Shown piece after piece: positions 1 to 5,670 of a stretch of DNA of 5,832 bases. Position numbers and translations under genes: made by a program. The stretch spans positions 1 to 5,832 of the forward strand of contig SVQS01000121.1 of NCBI GenBank assembly GCA_015065205.1, written 5' to 3'. This DNA comes from Oscillospiraceae bacterium. Lineage in GTDB: Bacteria > Bacillota > Clostridia > Oscillospirales > CAG-272. How positions within the stretch are numbered: the first letter of the stretch is position 1; the number at the start of each line of letters is the position of its first letter. The notes under the pieces were generated by a model, which was given only the letters and a program-made list of their open reading frames with translations, was not told the origin of the DNA and made no database searches.

Positions 1-895
1 GTCCTACGCCTATCCCGAAGTGCGACAATTTATGGTTAACGAGCTTTTGCATATGGCACGCTCGGGCTGTGATGCCGTCACACTCATTTGGCACCGCGGC
101 ATTCCCTACGTGCTTTATGAAAAACCCGTTGCCGACCGCTTTTTTGAACTGTACGGCGAATACCCCTATGAGTTTCCGCTCGATGAGCCGCGTCTCAATG
201 CCCTGCATTGTGAGATTATGACCTGTCTTATCCGCGAGATCCGCGCCGCTCTGGATGCCGAATTCGGCAAGGGCAAGATCGGTCTGCACGTGCGTACGCT
301 CTACTCTCCTTATGATACCAAGTACGTTGGTCTTGATGTAGAGCAATGGGCGAAAGAAGGCTTGATCGATGCTGTTGTTTCCTACCCCGTGCGTTTTCAC
401 GAAATGCTGCCTGATGAGGTTTGGAAGGACGATGCACACACGCGCATCGACCTTGCAAAATACACCGAATTTGTGCGCACCAAAGCAGGTGCCACCATTC
501 ACCCGGGCGACTGCGAATTATTACCGCCCATCAAAAATTCCCGTGGCGAGCTTTGCGGTCCCGAGGGGCAAGCAGAGCACGTTGCCGAGTGGATGGCACT
601 TGAGAAAAAATACGGCGTGAAGGTCTATTTTGAAATTATGCCGCGACATCTTTCGAACGAAGAGTTTAAGCGTCGCGCACTTGATCTTTACAACTGCGGT
701 GCCAAGCGCATTGCTCTTTGGGACACCTACGGACGCGCGCCGATGAAGGCAATGTGGAGCACCGCTTCAAAACTCGGGCACAAGGATGAGCTTGCAGATA
801 TGGAAGCCCACGAAGGTGAGTACTACCGCCGCTTCCGCATCTACCGTATAGCAGGTGCCGATATTAGCAGATACGAGCCCTTTTGGGGCGGTTAA
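1..895 (+). CDS. 5'-truncated TIM-barrel, family-10-glycosidase-like protein (C-terminal part)
   Basis: The reading frame is open from the left edge (first full codon at base 2), so the true start lies outside the window and 297 residues are visible. A GTG at 20 is in frame but has no Shine-Dalgarno site and sits inside the conserved run SYAYPEVRQF, so it is not taken as a start. That run, the segment FFELYGEYPYEFPLDEPR (about 47-64), the helix with IMTCLIREIRAAL (72-84), a strand like IGLHVRT (93-99) followed by the DVEQWAKEGLIDAVVSYP region (112-129), and VYFEIMP (208-214) followed by GAKRIALWDTYGR (233-245) give the alternating strand/helix pattern of a (beta/alpha)8 barrel. I infer kinship with the uncharacterised family-10-like glycosyl hydrolases of Clostridia. 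Catalytic residues cannot be assigned, and no signal peptide can be judged because the N-terminus is missing. The gene ends at TAA, six bases before a terminator hairpin. It could instead be another TIM-barrel enzyme; membership of the barrel fold is the firmer part. Confidence 0.6.
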   Translation, partial: SYAYPEVRQFMVNELLHMARSGCDAVTLIWHRGIPYVLYEKPVADRFFELYGEYPYEFPLDEPRLNALHCEIMTCLIREIRAALDAEFGKGKIGLHVRTLYSPYDTKYVGLDVEQWAKEGLIDAVVSYPVRFHEMLPDEVWKDDAHTRIDLAKYTEFVRTKAGATIHPGDCELLPPIKNSRGELCGPEGQAEHVAEWMALEKKYGVKVYFEIMPRHLSNEEFKRRALDLYNCGAKRIALWDTYGRAPMKAMWSTASKLGHKDELADMEAHEGEYYRRFRIYRIAGADISRYEPFWGG

Positions 896-900
896 GCAAA

Positions 901-930
901 AAAGAAGGATGGAAGAGTCCATCCTTCTTT
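901..930. terminator. Bidirectional intrinsic terminator between convergent genes
   Basis: A perfect 12-bp stem (901-912 pairs with 919-930) closes a 6-nt loop. It is followed by T-rich sequence on the plus strand (TTCTTT) and by a run of six T on the minus strand (the A run at 898-903). It begins 5 bases after the plus-strand stop codon and lies 4 bases beyond the minus-strand stop at 935-937. One hairpin therefore serves both converging genes. Confidence 0.93.
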
Positions 931-934
931 TTCT

Positions 935-1393
935 TTACCCTCTCAGGTATTCTTTCATTTCTTCGATTGTTTTTTCCTCGTAGGCGCAAACGTCGCGAGC
1001 GAGGCGCATAGCACTCTCGGATACGGGCGTGTTTTCGCTCTCGCGAATCTGTTTGAGCATATCATTAACACCCATCGTGGCTCCCTCTACAATCATTTCG
1101 GCAATGTGCGTAGAGGTGGAGTCCACCATCGTGTTCATCATACTACCCCACTTGGCTGCCATTTTGGTCATTGTGCCCTCTTCCTCCGGCTTGGCACCTT
1201 CTTCAGCAAGGAGCTTTGCCGCGCGAGAAGCGTACGCTTCGTAGACGCTGAGCTGAACGGTCAGGTCATTCTTGAGCTTTGCATCCTTGACCTTTGGCAT
1301 GAGATTGAGAATAGAATCCCCCGCCATATTGACGTTTTTATAGATCGCTTGCAAAAGCGTTGCGGTCTGCTTAGTGCGAACTGCTTGTGACAT
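935..1393 (-). CDS. Conserved hypothetical helical protein, ferritin-like size and pattern
   Basis: This encodes 152 residues with no predicted signal peptide or membrane segment, so it is probably cytoplasmic. The sequence is almost entirely amphipathic helix. About four helices can be drawn: residues 7-31, 37-66, 75-117 and 126-150, with a charged turn at 64-73 (EEGAKPEEEG). This layout resembles a ferritin-like four-helix bundle, and similar small proteins of unknown function are common in Clostridia. There is only one histidine (H96), in STSTHIAEMIVEG, and no pair of ExxH motifs, so a classical di-iron centre is unlikely. The start is well supported: an AAAGGAG Shine-Dalgarno site lies about 8 nt before the ATG. 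No good promoter is visible in the 36 nt between the start and the upstream terminator hairpin. Function unknown; the fold is an inference from helix pattern. Confidence 0.85.
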   Translation of the reverse strand: MSQAVRTKQTATLLQAIYKNVNMAGDSILNLMPKVKDAKLKNDLTVQLSVYEAYASRAAKLLAEEGAKPEEEGTMTKMAAKWGSMMNTMVDSTSTHIAEMIVEGATMGVNDMLKQIRESENTPVSESAMRLARDVCAYEEKTIEEMKEYLRG

Positions 1394-1429
1394 ATCGTGT
1401 CACTCCTTTCACAAAATACTGTGTAAATC

Positions 1430-1472
1430 AAAAAAGAGATACGACGTTAGTGTACGCCATATCTCTTTTTTT
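1430..1472 (-). terminator. Intrinsic terminator, probably ancestral terminator of the 358-residue gene
   Basis: A 12-bp perfect stem (1430-1441 with 1460-1471) encloses an 18-nt region that can form a further short imperfect helix (CGT/ACG). Read on the minus strand, the stem ends in a run of T, as expected for a terminator of the gene ending at 1653. The plus strand also ends in seven T, so it could work both ways. It is now about 180 nt from that gene's stop codon because a repeat element lies between. It ends only 36 nt before the start of the next minus-strand gene. Confidence 0.75.
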
Positions 1473-1502
1473 ATGCAAATTTTAAGGCAATATCTCACAA
1501 AT

Positions 1503-1526
1503 CTGATGGTGCAATTGCACCGTCAG
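1503..1526. repeat. 24-nt palindrome inside the repeat element
   Basis: CTGATGGTGCAA pairs with TTGCACCGTCAG, with a single T/G mismatch. On the plus strand this becomes a U-G wobble, so a plus-strand transcript would fold into a nearly uninterrupted stem. On the minus strand the same position is a C/A mismatch. The GGTGC-AATT-GCACC core is perfectly self-complementary. Confidence 0.8.
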
Positions 1527-1556
1527 AAATTTCGTCAAACAAATCAAATTGAGGCA

Positions 1557-1577
1557 GGCAATAGTGGATCTATTGCC
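1557..1577. repeat. 8-bp hairpin inside the repeat element
   Basis: GGCAATAG (1557-1564) is the exact reverse complement of CTATTGCC (1570-1577), with a TGGAT loop. It shares the GGCAAT motif with the terminal repeats of the element, so it looks like a fragment of the same repeat family. No T-run follows, so it is not read as a terminator. Confidence 0.75.
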
Positions 1578-1652
1578 AATGAAATTTGTGAAGGTTACCG
1601 GAATTTATGCAAGCAAGTGTGCCGTCACGAATTTGTGAGGTGTTGCCTTCAA

Positions 1653-2729
1653 TTATGCAAGTGTTACATCAACCTCGGTCTCGGTGGGAGCAATGCTGGT
1701 ATCAAACTCCTGTACGGGCATACCAGCTACCATCTTCTTAACAAGACCGGTCTTTACCAATTCTTCGGTGGTCCAGTAAGGAACGGTATAGTCGGTAGGC
1801 TCGAAGTTCTTAACTTCGGGCAGTGCAAGGTTTTCTTGGCAGATCTTGTCGATAAGCTCAAGTGCATACTTCAGCTTGCGAGGGCCTTTGATCTTGATAA
1901 GCACGGGAACGTTCTCGTACTTCTTTTTTGCAGACATATCTTCAAAGTTATATGTACCCTCTTCAAGTGTTGCGGGATCAAGGGCTAAGTAGAGATACAA
2001 GGTCTTGGACTTTGCATTTACCTTTGCGATGTAATTTCTGCCCTTATTGAAAGACTCATTGCCCCAGCTGATACGGCTCTTAACACCCTTGTAGGAAAGG
2101 AGCTTATTCTTGATTTCGGAATAGTACTCCTGAACCTCACCCTGCGATTGAACAAGGCGGGACATGAAGCTACGGCGATAACGGGTAACGATTTGAATAA
2201 GACCTTCTTTTTCCTGCTCTTGCAGTGCGGCATATTCCTCGGGCTTTTCCATAGCGTCGAAGAATTCCAAACCTGCGGTGCTGAAGCCGAAGGTTTCATC
2301 CTCGTCTTCTTCCTCGCTAACTGCCGCATCGGCGACGGGGGCGATTGTTTCTACTGCAGGCTCCTCTACAGGTGCTTCTACAACCTCTTCCACTACTGCC
2401 TCAACTGCTTCTTCTACGGGCTCTTCTACAATCTCTTCTACAATCTCTTCGCAAGACTCTTCTTCTTTTGCGGCATCCTTCTTTGCCCATACGCGGTCAA
2501 TTACCTGTGCCAAGGCAGGAACAAAATCGCCTGCCAAAAGAATACCGGAACAAATGCCCATGCCAACACCGGCACCGACATTTTTGACCTTTGCAAGATC
2601 AAGTCCGTTTTTAGCAACCTTGCCGGCAAGGTTTTGGAAAAGCTTTGCACCCGCTACGGATGTAACTACCGCATCGGCTGCCAAAAGTGTGGATAAGAGA
2701 ATATCCTTTTTGTTGTCGTTCGTACTCAT
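1653..2729 (-). CDS. Conserved protein of unknown function: hydrophobic N-terminus, Glu/Val-rich linker, C-terminal domain
   Basis: The product has 358 residues in three parts. Residues 9-81 are low in charge, with two hydrophobic stretches (about 10-33 and 51-79, the second glycine-rich, VGAGVGMGICSGILLAG). They could be membrane-associated helices, though neither is a textbook transmembrane segment. Residues 88-146 form a very acidic linker of repeated EEIV/EEPV units. Residues 183-298 form a folded domain with the run SYKGVKSRISWGNESFNKGR (212-231), then KTLYLYLALDP (242-252), then YENVPVLIKIKGPRKLKYALELI (271-293). I recognise this last domain as a recurrent uncharacterised domain in Firmicutes proteins, but no function can be given. 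The ATG is preceded by GAGGAAGGA about 10 nt upstream, and a strong promoter lies further upstream. The stop codon falls inside the 8-mer that borders the repeat element. The gene appears monocistronic. Confidence 0.88.
   Translation of the reverse strand: MSTNDNKKDILLSTLLAADAVVTSVAGAKLFQNLAGKVAKNGLDLAKVKNVGAGVGMGICSGILLAGDFVPALAQVIDRVWAKKDAAKEEESCEEIVEEIVEEPVEEAVEAVVEEVVEAPVEEPAVETIAPVADAAVSEEEDEDETFGFSTAGLEFFDAMEKPEEYAALQEQEKEGLIQIVTRYRRSFMSRLVQSQGEVQEYYSEIKNKLLSYKGVKSRISWGNESFNKGRNYIAKVNAKSKTLYLYLALDPATLEEGTYNFEDMSAKKKYENVPVLIKIKGPRKLKYALELIDKICQENLALPEVKNFEPTDYTVPYWTTEELVKTGLVKKMVAGMPVQEFDTSIAPTETEVDVTLA
2422..2445 (-). repeat. Two exact 12-bp tandem units in the acidic linker
   Basis: TCTTCTACAATC occurs twice head to tail and is followed by a partial unit starting at 2446. 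It encodes successive EEIV-type tetrapeptides in the linker of the 358-residue protein. Identity at the DNA level suggests a recent slippage duplication, so linker length may vary between strains. Confidence 0.8.
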
Positions 2730-2785
2730 AATATGCCCGTTCCTTCCTCACGTCGCGAAAGGCGTGAATAAAATTATCCAATTAC

Positions 2786-2814
2786 ATTATACATTCTTTT
2801 TTCAAATTTGTAAA
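2786..2814 (-). promoter_or_regulatory. Sigma-A-type promoter for the 358-residue gene
   Basis: On the minus strand, TTTACA (2809-2814; one mismatch to TTGACA) and a perfect TATAAT (2786-2791) are separated by exactly 17 nt. Transcription would start near 2779, leaving a leader of about 50 nt. That leader contains a small hairpin (2749-2766) just ahead of the GAGGAAGGA ribosome binding site. Confidence 0.85.
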
Positions 2815-2860
2815 TAGGTTTTTGACTTTTTTATTTTATTTTTTTCTGTTTTTTTCTCAA
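2815..2860 (-). promoter_or_regulatory. A-tract region upstream of the promoter, UP-element-like
   Basis: Directly upstream of the -35 box, the minus strand is almost pure A with a few T and G, in phased short A-tracts. Such sequence can bend DNA and contact the RNA polymerase alpha subunits. It also fills the gap after the helicase-loader gene's stop codon at 2876, and I see no GC-rich terminator hairpin in that gap. The assignment rests on composition and position only. Confidence 0.45.
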
Positions 2861-2875
2861 AAACACGCACTTTTT

Positions 2876-3865
2876 TTATTTTGCTTGCAATTTTTGCTTG
2901 CGAACGTCGGTTCCGTAGAACGGAATCACCTGAAATTCGCCCGTGAGTCGGCTGGAGATGCGGTCGCTGTAAAGCTTACGCAATTCCCCGGGAGTCAGGT
3001 TTGTGCTAATGATCGTCGGCTTTTGCAAATTGAGGCGCGTATTGATAACGTGGTAAAGACAAGAAAGTGTAAACTGATTGACTACCTCGGTTCCGAGGTC
3101 ATCAATGATCAAAAGATCACAATCGGTGTAAGCAGAGGTATCGTCGGTGGTAGCAGATGCCACACCGTTGCCAAAACGACGGCTTTCAAAATCCGAGATC
3201 ATACCTACGGCACTGTTATAGAACACATCGTAGCCACGCTCGGTTACTACGCGTGCAATGGCGGTGGAAAGATGTGTTTTGCCAAGTCCCGTACCACCGA
3301 GAAAGAGCAAGCTTTCGGGAATGGGCCTCCCGGCTTCGATAGAGAAGCTTTCGGCATAGCGGCATAGATAGCGGTAGTTATCCTCCATTACACGATATGC
3401 ATCGGGAGAGGAACGATAGTACTCGCAAGAGAAATTTTCAAAGGTCTGTTTTTGCATCAATGCTCCCAAGCCGGAGGAGTACATTCCTGCCTCGACGAGA
3501 CGCGCGCGCATACAAGAACACATTTTGATACCCACATAACCGGTATCGCGGCAAGCGGTGCACTCATACTTAGGTTCACTGTAATCAGCAGGATAGCCGC
3601 GGCTTGCCAAAAGTGCGGCACGTGCGCGCGTGATGCGCTCGTTTTCAGCACGTAATTCTGCAATCCGTTCCTCGGTGTTCTCGGATGCGAGAGCCGCCTT
3701 CATAATGCGCAAACCGAACTGTGACAGTCTGCGATCCATTTCATACAGCTCTGGAATAGCAGCATAAAGCTCGTCGCGACGGGCATCAGCCTCCTCTTGG
3801 GCGGCGAATGCCTTTGTCTCATATTCAGCGCGGATGCGCTTAAAATTTTCTTTGTTATATCCCAT
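2876..3865 (-). CDS. dnaC: DnaI/DnaC-type replicative helicase loader (AAA+ ATPase)
   Basis: Family proteins load the hexameric replicative helicase onto DNA at origins and restarting forks, using ATP. With the start chosen here the protein has 329 residues. Residues 1-90 are helical and coiled-coil-like. Residues 102-118 contain a Cys cluster (C102, C105, C116, C118) like the zinc-binding N-terminal region of DnaI-type loaders. The AAA+ domain follows: Walker A GGTGLGKTH (190-198), Walker B LLIIDDLGTE (251-260), sensor-1 STN (287-289), and an arginine-bearing box DRISSRL (301-307). The ATG at 3865 is chosen because GGAG lies 6 nt upstream. A longer frame reaches GTG at 3898, but that would translate a GC-rich hairpin and lacks a ribosome binding site; ATG at 3877 is also possible. 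It follows the dnaD-like gene by 48 nt, as expected for partners in helicase loading. IstB-type transposon ATPases are related, but no transposase lies next to it. Confidence 0.92.
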   Translation of the reverse strand: MGYNKENFKRIRAEYETKAFAAQEEADARRDELYAAIPELYEMDRRLSQFGLRIMKAALASENTEERIAELRAENERITRARAALLASRGYPADYSEPKYECTACRDTGYVGIKMCSCMRARLVEAGMYSSGLGALMQKQTFENFSCEYYRSSPDAYRVMEDNYRYLCRYAESFSIEAGRPIPESLLFLGGTGLGKTHLSTAIARVVTERGYDVFYNSAVGMISDFESRRFGNGVASATTDDTSAYTDCDLLIIDDLGTEVVNQFTLSCLYHVINTRLNLQKPTIISTNLTPGELRKLYSDRISSRLTGEFQVIPFYGTDVRKQKLQAK

Positions 3866-3880
3866 AAAAGTCTCCATTCT

Positions 3881-3896
3881 GCCGCCGTGCGGCGGC
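3881..3896 (-). promoter_or_regulatory. GC-rich hairpin just before the helicase-loader ribosome binding site
   Basis: GCCGCC and GGCGGC form a perfect 6-bp stem around a 4-nt loop, ending 5 nt before the GGAG Shine-Dalgarno site of the downstream gene. No T-run follows, so it is not a terminator. In the dnaD-dnaI mRNA it would be very stable for its size and could protect a processed 5' end or influence translation initiation. Its role is inferred. Confidence 0.6.
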
Positions 3897-3913
3897 ACAA
3901 AATGATGGTGAAA

Positions 3914-4882
3914 TTACTCGCGACTGCGCTCGCGAAAACCGCGCTGCAATGCCGCCTCAAAGAAATCGTCTGTATCAAAGCTGTTGCCCAGCTCTTTTTT
4001 ATTGTTTGCATTGCCCTCGCGCTTTTCGCGCTCGGCATTCATGCCCACTTCAATCTCGGCCGCAGTCTTCCAAGAGTTGGCGTTCCACTTTTCGAGAATC
4101 GCATTGGTATAAGCCACCGAAGGCTCGCCCGTAGCATTGACCGTAATCTCATAAGCCATACGAACGATGTTGATATCGTACCCAAAGGACAGCCACGCGG
4201 ACAGCATTTTGCCTTCTTTGCTTGTCAAGGCACGGCTCTTCATACCAAACAGAGCACGCACCTCGCCTTCAAAGGTGTGCATTGCCTCAAGTGTGCTAAT
4301 TTCTGCTTCCATTGCTTCAACATCGTTGATGCCTTTATCCACCATCGTATAGGCGTATTTTTCAATAGAGCGCAAATTGCTTTTGCCAATACGCTTGCAA
4401 TGTGCCAACAAAAGCAAGATGCATTCCTCACTCATACCGAGGTAATCGAGCATTCCCACCATAATATTGACATCGTTGGGATTGAACATTTTGCCAAGAA
4501 TCTGTTGTGCTTCATCAATGAGCACACGCACGCCAGCACGTGCTTCCAAAAGCTCGGCAAGCTCACCGGACGTATAGTTGGGAAGCTCGTCGGCTCGTTG
4601 CAGTTTCTTTTTTGCGGGAGCATCGACAGAGACAGACGCCATTGTGGAAATAGAATCTCCTGCCTCACTCAACAGACCGCAATCACACCAAAAGCCGATT
4701 GCTTCACGCGCAGTAGCAGCATCACAGCCTGCAAGCTTGCAGAGCTGCTTATGCTTGGAAACGAGGGTAAGGTCAGATGCCAACCACAAAAGAACGCGAA
4801 GCTGTTCGGGCGTTGCCGCATCTAAATGTGAGAGCACGGATGCAGGTAAGACCAAAACATCTTGTAAAAAATTCAACTTCAT
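3914..4882 (-). CDS. DnaD-domain replication initiation protein
   Basis: DnaD-domain proteins (DnaD and DnaB of Bacillus) bind and remodel DNA and recruit the helicase-loader complex. The protein has 322 residues. Residues 1-75 resemble a winged-helix N-terminus (LDAATPEQLRVLLWLASD, then CKLAGCDAATAREAIGFWCDCGLL). Residues 104-185 form one helical module (YTSGELAELLEAR through IEKYAYTMVDKGI). Residues 200-270 form a second, with the diagnostic C-terminal signature YTNAILEKW (258-266), matching Y-x3-I-x3-W. The tail (275-322) is charged and probably disordered. The start is firm: AAGGAG lies 7 nt before the ATG. It sits 4 nt after rex and 48 nt before the helicase-loader gene, which supports a role in helicase loading. 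The split into two DnaD-like modules is my reading of the pattern. Whether it replaces Bacillus DnaD or DnaB cannot be settled, so no symbol is given. Confidence 0.9.
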   Translation of the reverse strand: MKLNFLQDVLVLPASVLSHLDAATPEQLRVLLWLASDLTLVSKHKQLCKLAGCDAATAREAIGFWCDCGLLSEAGDSISTMASVSVDAPAKKKLQRADELPNYTSGELAELLEARAGVRVLIDEAQQILGKMFNPNDVNIMVGMLDYLGMSEECILLLLAHCKRIGKSNLRSIEKYAYTMVDKGINDVEAMEAEISTLEAMHTFEGEVRALFGMKSRALTSKEGKMLSAWLSFGYDINIVRMAYEITVNATGEPSVAYTNAILEKWNANSWKTAAEIEVGMNAEREKREGNANNKKELGNSFDTDDFFEAALQRGFRERSRE

Positions 4883-4886
4883 TGTC

Positions 4887-4895
4887 TTACTCCTT
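4887..4895 (-). promoter_or_regulatory. Shine-Dalgarno site of dnaD-like gene overlapping the end of rex
   Basis: The last two rex codons (AAG GAG) are themselves the ribosome binding site for the next gene, followed at once by the rex stop TAA and then 4 nt before the dnaD-like ATG. Ribosomes finishing rex cover this site, so translational coupling is likely. Confidence 0.85.
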
Positions 4896-5597
4896 AATCC
4901 GTTTTTTGTCTTTTTCGCCCTTGCGGCGGCAAAGCTCGTAATTGAGACTCATCAAAGAGTCGCCAAGATGTACGTTTTCTACAACGGCACTTTTGGGCAG
5001 GTGCGAAAGTTCTTTTCCTGTAAAGTTCCAAAAGCCCTCAACGCCTAAAGAAAGCAGACGTGCGGATTCCTCTTCGGCTTTTTCTTTTGGCAAGGTCAAG
5101 ACTGCCATATCCACAGGGTGCGTTTGACAAAACTCCTCGAGCTCGCGCATATCGTAAACCTTTACACCACCGAATTCTTTGCCAATCAATTCGGGGTCAA
5201 TGTCAAAAAGTGCAACGATATCGAGTCCGCGCTTTTCAAACATCGTGGAACGCACCAGAGCACGACCAAGGTCGCCTGCGCCCACAATAATGGCCTGAAG
5301 CCCCATGCTGACACCGAGAAGATCGGAAATTTTAGAATAAAGATAGCTGACATTATAACCGTATCCTTGCTGACCAAAGCCGCCAAAGCAGTTGAGATCC
5401 TGACGGATCTGCGATGCGGTGACCTGCATGCGCGCAGAAAGCTCACCCGAGCTGATGCGCGTTTTGCCCTCGCGCAAGAGCTCACGCAAATAACGGAAAT
5501 AGCGCGGCAAACGGCGAATAACAGCAGGTGAAACAAACGGACGATCGATTCTCTCCTGCTTTTTTTCTGTATTCACGTTGTTTTCAAATTCTGTCAT
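4887..5597 (-). CDS. rex: Redox-sensing transcriptional repressor Rex
   Basis: Rex is a cytoplasmic dimeric repressor that binds operators when NADH is low and is released when NADH/NAD+ rises. It controls fermentation and respiration genes. The 236-residue product has an N-terminal winged-helix domain (about 20-90) with the family signature SSGELSARMQVTASQIRQDL (49-68), followed by CFGGFGQQGYGYNV (70-83). A Rossmann fold follows, with IIVGAGDLGRAL (103-114; Asp in the place where Asn is common in GxGNLG) and FDIDPELIGK (131-140) in the region that selects NAD. The C-terminal helix VENVHLGDSLMSLNYEL (206-222) is the usual domain-swapped segment. It is slightly long for the family because of a charged N-terminal extension and a lysine-rich tail. 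ATG at 5597 is chosen because GAAGGGA lies 7 nt upstream; in-frame ATGs at 5621 and 5642 have no such site. It leads the rex-dnaD-dnaI operon. Confidence 0.95.
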   Translation of the reverse strand: MTEFENNVNTEKKQERIDRPFVSPAVIRRLPRYFRYLRELLREGKTRISSGELSARMQVTASQIRQDLNCFGGFGQQGYGYNVSYLYSKISDLLGVSMGLQAIIVGAGDLGRALVRSTMFEKRGLDIVALFDIDPELIGKEFGGVKVYDMRELEEFCQTHPVDMAVLTLPKEKAEEESARLLSLGVEGFWNFTGKELSHLPKSAVVENVHLGDSLMSLNYELCRRKGEKDKKRIKE

Positions 5598-5653
5598 ACC
5601 TAAGTCCCTTCTCTGCCTCATAGGACAGTTGCCGCACGGCATTTTCTTGCTAT

Positions 5654-5670
5654 TTGTTCATTATGACCAA
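5654..5670. promoter_or_regulatory. Near-palindrome over the rex -10 box, possible Rex operator
   Basis: TTGTTCA and TGACCAA form an inverted repeat (6 of 7 positions) around a TTA centre. The TTGT...CAA ends recall Rex operators (TTGTTAA-N4-TTAACAA in Clostridia). The spacer is 3 instead of 4 and the inner bases differ, so this is a weak match. Rex genes are often autoregulated, and the site covers the candidate -10 box. A further TGGTCA half-site at 5683-5688 mirrors TGACCA at 5664-5669. Confidence 0.4.

Larger units (their letters stand above)
1471..1660. mobile_element. MITE-like palindromic repeat element
   Basis: This is a non-coding, AT-rich block of about 190 bp. Imperfect terminal inverted repeats of 22 bp (1481-1502 against 1631-1652) match at 19 of 22 positions and carry AAGGCAA and CTCACAAAT cores. 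An identical 8-mer, TTATGCAA, flanks the element on both sides (1471-1478 and 1653-1660) and may be a target-site duplication. Because the 8-mer is nearly palindromic, it could instead be part of the terminal repeats. Inside are a 24-nt palindrome (1503-1526), an 8-bp hairpin (1557-1577), and a degenerate second copy of the right end including another TTATGCAA (1605-1612). No transposase or other ORF of its own is present, so it would need to be mobilised in trans. From general familiarity, similar palindromic intergenic repeats occur in many copies in some clostridial genomes; this could not be checked here. Confidence 0.65.

Noticed and set aside
1471..1660. CRISPR array or small structured regulatory RNA in the repeat region
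   Set aside because: There are no evenly spaced identical repeats with unique spacers. The inverted ends and flanking 8-mers fit a palindromic insertion better than a conserved ncRNA.
1374..1988. Plus-strand frame crossing the terminator and the repeat element
   Set aside because: It spans two hairpins and the 3' end of a real gene, with no family signature and no credible start.
2278..2817. Plus-strand frame rich in Ser and Thr
   Set aside because: It is the antisense of the Glu/Val-rich linker of the 358-residue gene, runs across that gene's promoter, and has no ribosome binding site.
2849..2865. Terminator for the helicase-loader gene
   Set aside because: The only inverted repeat is a short A/T stem (GTTTTT with AAAAAC) with no GC content and no minus-strand T-run, so it is too weak to call.
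3866..3898. Longer N-terminus for the helicase loader starting at GTG 3898
   Set aside because: The extra residues would be encoded by the GC-rich hairpin and the Shine-Dalgarno site itself, and no ribosome binding site precedes the GTG.
3797..4825. Long plus-strand frame of 342 codons
   Set aside because: It lies opposite the dnaD-like gene, its product is rich in Cys, His and Phe with no recognisable domain, and the minus-strand genes have clear motifs and start signals.
5598..5642. Longer N-terminus for Rex (ATG 5642 or 5621), with a CxxC-like start
   Set aside because: Neither ATG has a ribosome binding site, while ATG 5597 has GAAGGGA at 7 nt, and Rex proteins do not need such an extension.
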